A DNA stretch of 64,000 bases from a virus, in the IMG/VR virus record IMGVR_UViG_3300020406_000804, positions 1 to 64,000 of that record; one strand, written 5' to 3'. Shown here piece after piece: positions 23,665 through 31,722 of this stretch. The notes under the pieces were generated by a model, which saw only the letters and a program-made list of their open reading frames with translations, was not told the DNA's origin and ran no database searches. A program made the position numbers and the translations under genes. Numbering within the stretch: the stretch's first letter is position 1; the number at the start of each line of letters is the position of its first letter.

Positions 23665-24700
23665 TATAACCTCACCAGGTACAAGGTGGAGAGTTTATGA
23701 AAAAGAGTGCTTAGAAAAACATTTCGGACCAGTAATTGATTTGCAATTAGGCGATCTTGAAAAATCTAAAAAAATATCTAAACTATCCTCAAGGGAAACA
23801 GTGATTTTTTGGAGGCTGAATTCAGATAGTATAACAAGAGAAGAATTAGATTTAGCGCTATTACAAAGAGAAATTTTTAAAAATTTAAATATGATAAATG
23901 ATCCCGCTAATCATCTTCACATACATGCTAAAGAAAGTGCATTTAAAGAGTGGAACAATGAAAAAATTTCAATTCCTGAATTTCAAGAGTTTGAGAAAAA
24001 AGAAGACATAAAATTAAAATTTCCTTACCTTATAAGATTAAATAATCAAGTTACAGGGCATAGTTCTTTTCTTGTAAACAATAGAGCCGAGTTAGATTCA
24101 AATTTCAAAATTTTAGAAAATGATTTTAAAAGCTCAATCTTGCAAAAGCCATTTACAAAAAAAATAGCAGTAAAATTTATCAATGCATCAAAAGAGGATA
24201 ATAAATATAACCTTTCCTACAGAGTTATTGTCTCTGGAGATAAAGTCGTAACAGGGTACGCAAGACTAAGCCCATCTTCAGACTGGGTTGCAATAACAGG
24301 AAAGTTTGATATATCTATGGGAGATTTATTTATTAAATACCAAGAAAGGTGTCAAAAAATGATAGAAACTCACCATGATGAAATTGTTCGGGCTGTAAAG
24401 TCAATAGGGATGAATCTTCAAGGAGTAGACATAATAGAGGACCAAGAAGAGAAAATATACTTCTTAGAGTGCCAGCCAGGATTTTCTACTGGATACTCCG
24501 ACTGGCCTGCACCATTTTATAACCCTCATCAAAGAGACCTAGTTGATTTTATTTTACAAAATAGGAATAAGTTTAAAACTAGGTGCTCTTTATATTATAA
24601 TAAGTGGTTGAATAAGTATAATTTATTTAACAATATTTTTAAAAATTTAAAAGACACCTTTGATAATAGGCAAAACGAAAGGAATTTAAAAGATGTATGA
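23648..24700 (+). CDS. ATP-grasp-like protein 2
   Basis: This 350-residue paralogue of the 21825 gene has FPYLIRLNNQVTGHSSFLV, YRVIVSGDKVVTGYARLS and GVDIIEDQEEKIYFLECQPG. It has the same R in place of the loop Lys and the same E-x-Q-P. Two copies around one aminotransferase suggest two successive ligations, or a heteromer. The N-terminal 100 residues (SPGTRWRVYEKECLEKHFGP) also match copy 1. It overlaps both neighbours. Confidence 0.6.
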   Translation: MRNVINITSPGTRWRVYEKECLEKHFGPVIDLQLGDLEKSKKISKLSSRETVIFWRLNSDSITREELDLALLQREIFKNLNMINDPANHLHIHAKESAFKEWNNEKISIPEFQEFEKKEDIKLKFPYLIRLNNQVTGHSSFLVNNRAELDSNFKILENDFKSSILQKPFTKKIAVKFINASKEDNKYNLSYRVIVSGDKVVTGYARLSPSSDWVAITGKFDISMGDLFIKYQERCQKMIETHHDEIVRAVKSIGMNLQGVDIIEDQEEKIYFLECQPGFSTGYSDWPAPFYNPHQRDLVDFILQNRNKFKTRCSLYYNKWLNKYNLFNNIFKNLKDTFDNRQNERNLKDV

Positions 24701-25382
24701 TGATAACTACATCTTGCCAAATGACAAGACAATAGGTTTTATGAGGCAAGACAATATGCAATGGTGGAGAACCATTGGAAAATACTCAGAAGAACCAAAA
24801 AAAAGAATGCTGATATATACTAAATTTTTAAGCAACATTAGAAATAACGTACCAGGATTTAAGATTTCAAATTATAAGAAAAAAATTGTTGGTGAAGCAT
24901 GCGGTGGTCCGTATGGGGGAATAGTTGATCAACTTTATCCCGATGAGGAAAAATATCAAATAGACATTTTTGCAGATGATTTCTCACAAATGGGCTGGAC
25001 TAGGCAAAACGGCTCTAAAACACACTGGATTGCATCACCATGTGAAAAAATTGATTTAGAAGATAATTCCTTAGATGTTCTCTTTGCTTTTAACTCTATA
25101 GATCATGGCTGGGATGTAGAAAAATCAATAAAAGAGTGTGTTAGGGTTTCCCGAGAATGTTGCATAAATTTCGACACAAACAGATATAAAGTTCCTGGTT
25201 ACCCTGATTTAAATCACTATCAAGTTGTAGATTATGATAAAGTAGCTGCTTTTTTGGATAAAAACTTTTTAAACGATAGTTATGATTTTGCAAGGTGGTA
25301 CTGGGATACCCCTGTGCCTGGTACTGATGGGAGAAAGCACTGGGTAAGAGTTTTAGAATTTTTTGTGAGAAAGAAAAAATAA
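24693..25382 (+). CDS. SAM-dependent methyltransferase-like protein
   Basis: This 229-residue protein has the methyltransferase-11 pattern: IVGEACGGPYGGIVDQLYPD stands at the SAM loop (E-x-C/G-GG), SPCEKIDLEDNSLDVLFAFN is motif IV, and IDHGWDVEKSIKECVRVSRE follows. The glycine loop differs from the standard (E/D)xGxGxG. Probably it methylates a small molecule or glycan in this pathway. It overlaps the previous gene by 8 nt. Confidence 0.7.
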   Translation: MYDDNYILPNDKTIGFMRQDNMQWWRTIGKYSEEPKKRMLIYTKFLSNIRNNVPGFKISNYKKKIVGEACGGPYGGIVDQLYPDEEKYQIDIFADDFSQMGWTRQNGSKTHWIASPCEKIDLEDNSLDVLFAFNSIDHGWDVEKSIKECVRVSRECCINFDTNRYKVPGYPDLNHYQVVDYDKVAAFLDKNFLNDSYDFARWYWDTPVPGTDGRKHWVRVLEFFVRKKK

Positions 25383-25385
25383 AAT

Positions 25386-26066
25386 ATGAATATTGAAAAC
25401 TGGCTAAAAGAAAACCGAAAGAAGACACTCTACAGCGAAGTAAAAAAGTATGCAACTGATGAAGTTCATGCAAAGGGATATAGAGAGTCGGACCCTCAAG
25501 CCCTTGAAGATCCTGTGTGGCACACTTATGCGGATATTATTAAGAAATTGTGCAATAAGTTTGATAGAAAAATAAATGCACTTGATGTTGGGTGTGGCAC
25601 AGGAAGATTTTTTTGTGCACTTGAAAATGTAAAAGAGCTGCACGGAATCGATCTCTCAGGTCCCATGCTTGAGCATGCAAGGAATCCAGTTAAAGGAGAT
25701 ATCGTAAAGAAAAACGTAGAGCAGATTATTTTACACCATGCACCCATCTACGATATTGAAAAGCTGTTTGAGCCCAAAAAATTTGATTTTGTTTTTTCGA
25801 TTGGGACAATGAATGAATATGGGGATACATCAATGGCAACCACATCTTTTTTTAATGTGCTAGACAATGTAACCACCGACGATGGGTTTATCTTTTTATC
25901 TTGCCACCCGCAGGGTGGCCACTGGGGACACCCAGATCGAATTATAGAAGAGTTTCAAAAATCAACTCTTACACAAGATTGTCAAATTAAAACTTATCGT
26001 ATACAAGATATTAAATCTAATAAATTTTGTTTAGAGATCGAAAAAGGTGTAGCGTTTAAAAAGTGA
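25386..26066 (+). CDS. SAM-dependent methyltransferase
   Basis: This 226-residue class I methyltransferase has LDVGCGTGRFF (motif I), LHGIDLSGPMLEHAR (motif II with acidic ribose contact) and KFDFVFSIGTMNEYGDT (motif IV). The substrate is unknown. It overlaps the next gene by 4 nt (GTGA). Two methyltransferases in a row suggest a heavily modified product. Confidence 0.82.
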   Translation: MNIENWLKENRKKTLYSEVKKYATDEVHAKGYRESDPQALEDPVWHTYADIIKKLCNKFDRKINALDVGCGTGRFFCALENVKELHGIDLSGPMLEHARNPVKGDIVKKNVEQIILHHAPIYDIEKLFEPKKFDFVFSIGTMNEYGDTSMATTSFFNVLDNVTTDDGFIFLSCHPQGGHWGHPDRIIEEFQKSTLTQDCQIKTYRIQDIKSNKFCLEIEKGVAFKK

Positions 26067-26593
26067 AAAAAAAGAAACTTTACTGCGATATAGATAGTAC
26101 GATAAATAATCACTGGGTGAGAATTCAAAGATGGGCTTTGCCTACGTTTCCAGGTACCTCCATTGATCAAAGGGCATTTACCAAAGAAGAGATAATGAAA
26201 GACTCACCTCTTCCAGATTCTCTAGACGCTATAAAAAAACTATCTAAGTTTTATGAAATACATTTTTTAACAGCTAGAAATTTTTTTAATGCTTATGATA
26301 TTACAAAAGAGTGGCTAGAATTTCATAAATTTCCATATGATACAATAAATGTTGTTCGAAGTTCTCGCGAAAAACCTGGATTCTTACTAAAGTCAAGTTG
26401 TGATCTTTTTATAGATGATTTATCCGCCGGTCAAGAATTCGGTCCTTCTTATAAAAATTTATATACAGAAACAATAAGAGATTTAAATTTATTTAAAATA
26501 CCTTATGAAGTATTTAGTGATTCAAATAACTGGTCTAAAATTTTATCTAAATACTTGCCAAGACAAGAAAACAAGCATGAGGTTATAAAGTGA
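26063..26593 (+). CDS. HAD-superfamily phosphatase-like protein
   Basis: This 176-residue protein starts at GTG 26063. YCDIDSTIN (nucleophile Asp and D+2), HFLTARNFF (motif II Thr), a Lys in KPGFLLK and DLFIDDL (motif IV) give the full HAD set, in the style of 5'(3')-nucleotidase or sugar phosphatase. It would remove phosphate from a sugar or nucleotide intermediate. It is joined to the next gene by GTGA. Confidence 0.72.
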   Translation: MKKKKLYCDIDSTINNHWVRIQRWALPTFPGTSIDQRAFTKEEIMKDSPLPDSLDAIKKLSKFYEIHFLTARNFFNAYDITKEWLEFHKFPYDTINVVRSSREKPGFLLKSSCDLFIDDLSAGQEFGPSYKNLYTETIRDLNLFKIPYEVFSDSNNWSKILSKYLPRQENKHEVIK

Positions 26594-27240
26594 AAAAAGT
26601 TTTAATGGTTATGGCACACCCAGATGATGAAATCATATTTGGTTGGCCTATTTTTCAAGACGAATCAATTGAAAAAAAATTACTTATTTGTTCTTCTGAT
26701 GCCAACAACCCTACAAGGCAATGGTGCAAAGACCGAAAATTAGCATTAAAAAAAATTTGTGATAAGCACAACGTAAGTCTAACTTGTCTTGACTATGATT
26801 CTTCATTCTATAAAACTCAAACAAGAAGACCCACAGGGATCCCTAGGACGCCCATGGGCGACTCTGTGGCGCCTTTTAGATCTATGTGTAAAGATATAGA
26901 ACAAAATATTAAAATTCTTGAGAGAGACTGCGATTTTATATTTACACATAATCCATACGGAGAATATGGCCATTTGGACCACATTCTTTTATTTGATTTG
27001 GTTTTGAAGAACTCTAAAAAACCAATACTAATTACAGATATGAATTTGCCCTCAAATTGGGCTAGGTCTTACGCGCCTAGTAAAATTATGAAAAAACTGT
27101 TCTATAACAAAGAGTTTAAAAAAGATTTAAATATAGATTATAATAAATATAGCTTTATCAAAAAAGAATATGAAAAGGTCAACAGTTGGACCTGGGGAAG
27201 AGAAACACCGCAATCTTGTAATTTATTTATAATTGAGTAG
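26590..27240 (+). CDS. PIG-L / LmbE family deacetylase
   Basis: This 216-residue protein starts at GTG 26590. AHPDDE at 9-14 holds two metal ligands and the catalytic Asp, and GEYGHLDH the further His ligands. Members remove acetyl from N-acetylated sugars such as GlcNAc derivatives. With glycosyltransferases and an epimerase in the operon, an amino sugar is a likely intermediate. Length is near the family norm. Confidence 0.85.
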   Translation: MKKVLMVMAHPDDEIIFGWPIFQDESIEKKLLICSSDANNPTRQWCKDRKLALKKICDKHNVSLTCLDYDSSFYKTQTRRPTGIPRTPMGDSVAPFRSMCKDIEQNIKILERDCDFIFTHNPYGEYGHLDHILLFDLVLKNSKKPILITDMNLPSNWARSYAPSKIMKKLFYNKEFKKDLNIDYNKYSFIKKEYEKVNSWTWGRETPQSCNLFIIE

Positions 27241-27270
27241 TGTCCAAGAAAAGTAGGAAAGTTTAAAAAA

Positions 27271-28122
27271 ATGTCAAAATGTTTAGTAACAGGTCACATG
27301 GGATTCATAGGATCTCAGCTGTTTAATAAATTAAAAACTTTAGGCCACGAAGTTTTAGGAATCGATTTAAAAGAAGGAAATGATATCCTAGAAGTTCTAA
27401 AAGATGGCTCAATAGAAGAAAAATATTTAGACTTTGCACCAGATTATATTTTTCATTTAGCATGCATTCCTCGTGTTGCATACAGCGTGGAACAGCCTGT
27501 AGCAACAATGAAAAACAATGTTCTTGCTGGCAGCCTAACATTGAACTATGCAAAAGTTGTAGATGCAAAAAGAGTGATATATGCAGGCAGCTCTTCAGTT
27601 GTAGGAAACGGATCAGGTCCTGCATCACCATACGCACTTCAAAAGCTAGTAACAGAACAAGAATGTAAAATATATTCTCAATTATATGGTATAGACACAG
27701 TTACTTTAAGATATTTTAACGTTTATTCTGAAACAAAAATGGACGGTAACCCATACGCCACCGCAGTAGCAAAATGGAGATATTGTTTAGAAAACAACAC
27801 AAGCCCCTTCATTACAGGAGATGGTGAACAAAGAAGAGATATGGCATATTTAGAGGATGTGGTATCAGCGAACATCTTTGCTATGAACCATTCAGAAAAA
27901 TTTTCAGGAGACTTTTTTGATATAGGTACCGGAGATAATATATCTTTAAATGAAATAAAAGAAATTATACTCAAGAACCATCCGGATGTTCAATTCGACT
28001 ATATTGCTCCCCGTGAGGGGGACGTTCTATATACAAAAGCAAATATATCAAAAATACAAAAACTAGGCTGGAACCCTTACATGAAAATTAAAGAAGGTAT
28101 CGAATTGTGTTTTAAGAAGTAG
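27271..28122 (+). CDS. NAD-dependent nucleotide-sugar epimerase/dehydratase
   Basis: This 283-residue protein starts at ATG 27271 behind AGGAAAG. GHMGFIGSQL is the NAD-binding loop, AGSSSVVG and SPYALQKLVTEQ give the Ser and the YxxxK pair, and GDGEQRRDMAYLEDV is the usual sugar-side signature of UDP-glucose 4-epimerase-like enzymes. A standard extended SDR, somewhat short. It would supply an epimerised nucleotide sugar. It is the last recognisable gene of the glycan operon. Confidence 0.88.
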   Translation: MSKCLVTGHMGFIGSQLFNKLKTLGHEVLGIDLKEGNDILEVLKDGSIEEKYLDFAPDYIFHLACIPRVAYSVEQPVATMKNNVLAGSLTLNYAKVVDAKRVIYAGSSSVVGNGSGPASPYALQKLVTEQECKIYSQLYGIDTVTLRYFNVYSETKMDGNPYATAVAKWRYCLENNTSPFITGDGEQRRDMAYLEDVVSANIFAMNHSEKFSGDFFDIGTGDNISLNEIKEIILKNHPDVQFDYIAPREGDVLYTKANISKIQKLGWNPYMKIKEGIELCFKK

Positions 28123-28132
28123 GTTTAGCCTT

Positions 28133-28462
28133 ATGTTATATGATTTAATTTTTAAAAAAATACTACAATTCCCTAAAAATACTAATTTTTATAGTGAAGG
28201 GGCAAAGGTAGTTTTAACGAGAGCGATAAAAAAACAACTAATAGAGGAGTTTAAAGTGAAGTTATCAGATCAAGCAATGGGAGCCATTATGATGGCCCTT
28301 CAAAAAAGTTTAATGGAGCAAAGTGATATTGTTCCTACTTTGAAAAATTTTGAGTTTTCGATAGACATATCAGAAAATTTAGTGATTAATAATCCACCTA
28401 CATTTAAGGTGCCCGAAACTGTTTTTAGTCCTGAAACTAAGAAGACTTCAGGCTCAGATTAA
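28133..28462 (+). CDS. Hypothetical protein
   Basis: This 109-residue protein has no strong Shine-Dalgarno. The start at ATG 28133 is 10 nt after the epimerase stop, and the stop shares a base with the next start (TAATG). Its N-terminal half is basic and helical (FKKILQFPKNTNFYSEGAKV), the C-terminal part Pro/Thr-rich. The family is not recognised. Its place before the zinc-ribbon, membrane and sigma genes suggests the start of the late region. Confidence 0.55.
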   Translation: MLYDLIFKKILQFPKNTNFYSEGAKVVLTRAIKKQLIEEFKVKLSDQAMGAIMMALQKSLMEQSDIVPTLKNFEFSIDISENLVINNPPTFKVPETVFSPETKKTSGSD

Positions 28463-28701
28463 TGCCGGCATACTGCTACAAGTGCAATATTTGCAAGCAT
28501 GAATTTACAGTTCGACACTCTATGTTTTTCGAAGATCAACATTGTGTTGAATGCGGCACCAAAGATATATTTAAAGTGCCAAAAATTTTAGAAAAATTAA
28601 AAATAACATCTACTAAAAAGGTCGGTTCAATTGTAAATAAACACATAGAAGAGACCAGAGAAGAAGTTAAAAAACAAAAGTTGAAGTGTAAAGAGTTATA
28701 A
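28462..28701 (+). CDS. FmdB-like zinc ribbon protein
   Basis: This 79-residue protein has CYKCNICKHEF and HCVECGTKD, two CxxC pairs making a zinc ribbon at the N-terminus like the FmdB family, then a basic helix. FmdB-type proteins are small putative regulators. Phage copies are often found near virion gene clusters, and their role is not known. Confidence 0.7.
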   Translation: MPAYCYKCNICKHEFTVRHSMFFEDQHCVECGTKDIFKVPKILEKLKITSTKKVGSIVNKHIEETREEVKKQKLKCKEL

Positions 28702-28702
28702 T

Positions 28703-29026
28703 ATGTGGTTTTGGTTATTTTGGACAAACTTTATAATACTTATTTTTTTGCTGCTTTATATCAGATGGATACTTAAGTTTATAGAATCATCTAAAGAAGA
28801 AATTGATAATATATCTAATATTATATTTGATTTTAAATCTCATCTTGATTCTGTTCACGAGCTTGAGATGTTTTATGGGGATCAAACGTTGCAGCAATTG
28901 ATGGAGCATAGTAATCAAGTCATAGAAGATCTTAGCAATATAGATTTTATCATTAATGAAGGAGAAGAAGATAAAGGAGAAGACGCAAGAGAAGAGAAAG
29001 TAATTGAGAAAAAAGAAAAAGAATAA
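28703..29026 (+). CDS. Small membrane protein with acidic tail
   Basis: This 107-residue protein begins with one transmembrane helix (residues 2-26, WFWLFWTNFIILIFLLLYI), then a helical region and a Glu/Lys-rich tail from 90. It may be an inner-membrane anchor. No holin-like second helix is present. Its end overlaps the sigma factor gene by 23 nt. The family is not recognised. Confidence 0.6.
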   Translation: MWFWLFWTNFIILIFLLLYIRWILKFIESSKEEIDNISNIIFDFKSHLDSVHELEMFYGDQTLQQLMEHSNQVIEDLSNIDFIINEGEEDKGEDAREEKVIEKKEKE

Positions 29027-29684
29027 TTATTTTACCAAAGTTCATGAGGACGCCATAGTAAGATATGCCTTATCTAGCTGTAGAAAAGAAAAAACCGAAC
29101 TGTACGGAAAAATTATACAACCTGCTTTTAATGAAATGGTCGGAAAAATAATATTTACATATAAGTTTAATAATTTGCCAAATATCGAAAGCTTGAGTGA
29201 TGATTGCAAGATTTGGCTAACAACAATTTTAGATAAGTATGACCCTTCAAAGGGATCTAAGGCCTTTTCTTATTTTTCAGTTGTTACCAAGAATTGGTTT
29301 ATTCATAAAGTTAAAAATAATTCTAAAATGTTAAAGAGGCAAGTATCTTATGAAAATTTAGTAGAAACAGGAGGACAAGATATACTAGGTACAGCTACAG
29401 GCATAGAAGAGTATTTAGATGAGAGAATCCAAAGAGAATTTTGGGAACAACTCTTAAAGCAAGTCGATAGTTGGGACACAGGTAACTTAAAACAAAATGA
29501 AAAAGCTGTGCTTGAAGCAGTAAAGGTACTTTTGCATAATATTGAAGATATAGAAATTTTTAATAAAAAAGCAGTCTACTTATACTTGAGAGAATTAACG
29601 GGACTTAACACTAAGCAAGTTGTTAATAACTTAAACAAGTTAAGAGAAAAATATAGACTTTTTAAAATTAAGTGGGATAAATAA
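29004..29684 (+). CDS. gp55-like late sigma factor
   Basis: This 226-residue protein starts at TTG 29004 within the preceding gene; no suitable ATG exists. LDKYDPSKGSKAFSYFSVVT then KNWFIHKVKNNS matches sigma-70 region 2 as in T4 gp55, including the KGSKAFSYF core, and the C-terminal part is helical. It would bind host core polymerase and direct it to late promoters. The sliding clamp and gp33 partner are not in the window. It precedes the structural genes. Confidence 0.8.
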   Translation: MRKKKKNNYFTKVHEDAIVRYALSSCRKEKTELYGKIIQPAFNEMVGKIIFTYKFNNLPNIESLSDDCKIWLTTILDKYDPSKGSKAFSYFSVVTKNWFIHKVKNNSKMLKRQVSYENLVETGGQDILGTATGIEEYLDERIQREFWEQLLKQVDSWDTGNLKQNEKAVLEAVKVLLHNIEDIEIFNKKAVYLYLRELTGLNTKQVVNNLNKLREKYRLFKIKWDK

Positions 29685-29711
29685 TAAATTTGTTTCGATT
29701 CTAGTTATTAT

Positions 29712-30005
29712 ATGAAAAAAAAACAAGATTTAGAAAACTATGTCGATCAGGCAACAAAAAATATTGTTGACGATAGAGCAGCAACACAAACATTATTAAT
29801 AAATTTAATGAAATATATGCAATCGGCAGAAGATAAACACAGAGAGTTCGGCTTAATAGCAGCAAAATATTTAGAAACGCTGCAAAGGTCTAATGAGCAG
29901 TTGGTTAAATTAGCAACAATATTGCAAAAAAAAGAAACAAAACAAGATCAAATAAGCGACGAAGACAGACAAGAATTATTTGATCTAATCAAAGGCGAAA
30001 AGTAA
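29712..30005 (+). CDS. Hypothetical helical protein
   Basis: This 97-residue protein is all-helical with coiled-coil character (EDKHREFGLIAAKYLETLQR) and is highly charged. ATG 29712 lacks a good Shine-Dalgarno. The stop is followed at once by the next ATG at 30006. It might be a small terminase-type or tail-chaperone protein, but no motif supports either. Confidence 0.55.
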   Translation: MKKKQDLENYVDQATKNIVDDRAATQTLLINLMKYMQSAEDKHREFGLIAAKYLETLQRSNEQLVKLATILQKKETKQDQISDEDRQELFDLIKGEK

Positions 30006-30632
30006 ATGGCCAGAAAAGATATTAATAATATAGACCTCTTAGCAGGCAAAATGTTTGATGAGGTTCTCAATAACGATCAACAAACATCATCTTATGATAA
30101 GTTAAATGCCATATTTAAAAAAGTTAAAAGCTCTCATGCATCGACTGATCCTGGAGAATATTACGGGTATCTAATGTATACAATGAAAAGAAATATGGGG
30201 TATTTAATAGATAGGTTTGGAAAAGATTCAAAATTTTTAAATGAAGTTGTAACTCAGCATAACGAATCAAAATTTGACAATGATTCTGTTCTTTACGAAT
30301 GTAAGGTTCACATACCAGAGATTTCAGGAATATTGCCAATTCCGGATCTGAAAAAAATAATAAGAGCAATGAGGAGACCAGATGATATTGATGTTGAAAA
30401 GCTATTAGCTAAAATTGAAGCACAATACTATATTGATGCCGCAGCCGGTACTATGGAAGTTTTTAAGCTTATAATGTTTCCTAGCTTTTTTTATTATAAT
30501 CCTCAAAAAGGTGGGCCCCCGCCTTATCACATATGTAGGGTTAGATTTTCTGACTCTATACCAACAAAAGGGTGTGGCATATACATGGATACATTAGCAG
30601 AAACGTTTTTTGGATTTGAGTACAAAGGTTAG
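30006..30632 (+). CDS. Putative virion protein
   Basis: This 208-residue protein begins directly after the preceding stop. The N-terminal half is helical. The second half has a hydrophobic strand-rich stretch (VFKLIMFPSFFYYNPQKG) and ends in GIYMDTLAETFFGFEYKG. The family is not recognised. It is placed as a structural protein only by its neighbours. Confidence 0.5.
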   Translation: MARKDINNIDLLAGKMFDEVLNNDQQTSSYDKLNAIFKKVKSSHASTDPGEYYGYLMYTMKRNMGYLIDRFGKDSKFLNEVVTQHNESKFDNDSVLYECKVHIPEISGILPIPDLKKIIRAMRRPDDIDVEKLLAKIEAQYYIDAAAGTMEVFKLIMFPSFFYYNPQKGGPPPYHICRVRFSDSIPTKGCGIYMDTLAETFFGFEYKG

Positions 30633-30656
30633 TTTAAATTAAGGATTTTAATTATT

Positions 30657-31721
30657 ATGGCTCGTTTTAAGAAAAAAAAATATAAACGAATAAAGGCAAC
30701 TGCAGACTTTGACTCAATGAACGGCAAAGGAGACAAAAGTCTAAAAGAAGACGTACCTGAATATTTGGCTAGATCATCTGATCTTGTAATAACACCAAAT
30801 CATGATAACAATACAATGATTGTGATGGGTAGAGATAGATTTTCACTTGAAAAAGAGACCTACTTTAACGAAAAGGGACACAAGAGGAAAAGAACAAGAG
30901 AACAATTTACTAGAGACCCAACAACAACTTCCTTAGTATCTGGCTACTCTGACCACCAAGGCGCCGGCGCAATTGATATTGTTGTCGGTCGAGGTGCACC
31001 ATACCCAACATCGAGACCAGGCGCACCAATGGTACCTCTTTTCCAAACAGTTAGAGATTCAAAAGGCACCGGTAAGGGAATTACACTTGCAGATGGTGAG
31101 AGTAAACACCCTGGAATATTTATGGATGCTGCAAGAATATATATTAGTCAGATGTCAGATATTGATAGGTATTTTGATATCGGTCATCCGGTAACGCACC
31201 CCGTTGATAGAAGCCCCTCATCTGCAATAGTAGTAAAAGCTGATCGTGTTCGCATGCATGCAAGAAGAGATATTAAAATCGTCGCCGGCGGCGATGGATC
31301 TGTTAATATGGACTCAAATGGCTATTCTATAAGAGAGCGGCCTAAAATACACCTCATCGTAGGAAATGGTGAGTTTGGATATTCCAGACAGCAGCCGATC
31401 CCTTTGGGGTACAATTTACTAAATTGTATAGAGAGGATATACAAGTGTCAGCAAAATATTTTAGAAGTGGTAAACAACCTAATAACAAGCCAAATGGCAT
31501 TAAATATTGTGGTTGCAAATAGCATTCGAGTAAGTCCCTCTGGTCCCACTACCACGGACCCAGTTTCACAAGCAATGAGCGTGGTGAAGAGTTTTCAAGA
31601 CATGAATGATTTGTTCAATGTATACTTTTCTAAATTTTATAATATTCCAGCAGACGAGTTGGGCTATTTGAACCCTAGTAATAGAAACTATGTTTTAAGC
31701 AGGAATGTAACAACGAATTAA
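30657..31721 (+). CDS. Virion structural protein, spike/hub-like
   Basis: This 354-residue protein starts at ATG 30657 (AAGGA 12 nt upstream). The N-terminus is basic. SAIVVKADRVRMHARRDIKI and SDHQGAGAIDIVVGRGAPYP resemble the strand-rich repeats of VgrG/gp5-type spike and related phage proteins. The latter half is helical. It comes 1 nt before the 2990-residue gene, in the baseplate cluster. The role as a spike or hub component is an inference. Confidence 0.55.
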   Translation: MARFKKKKYKRIKATADFDSMNGKGDKSLKEDVPEYLARSSDLVITPNHDNNTMIVMGRDRFSLEKETYFNEKGHKRKRTREQFTRDPTTTSLVSGYSDHQGAGAIDIVVGRGAPYPTSRPGAPMVPLFQTVRDSKGTGKGITLADGESKHPGIFMDAARIYISQMSDIDRYFDIGHPVTHPVDRSPSSAIVVKADRVRMHARRDIKIVAGGDGSVNMDSNGYSIRERPKIHLIVGNGEFGYSRQQPIPLGYNLLNCIERIYKCQQNILEVVNNLITSQMALNIVVANSIRVSPSGPTTTDPVSQAMSVVKSFQDMNDLFNVYFSKFYNIPADELGYLNPSNRNYVLSRNVTTN

Positions 31722-31722
31722 T

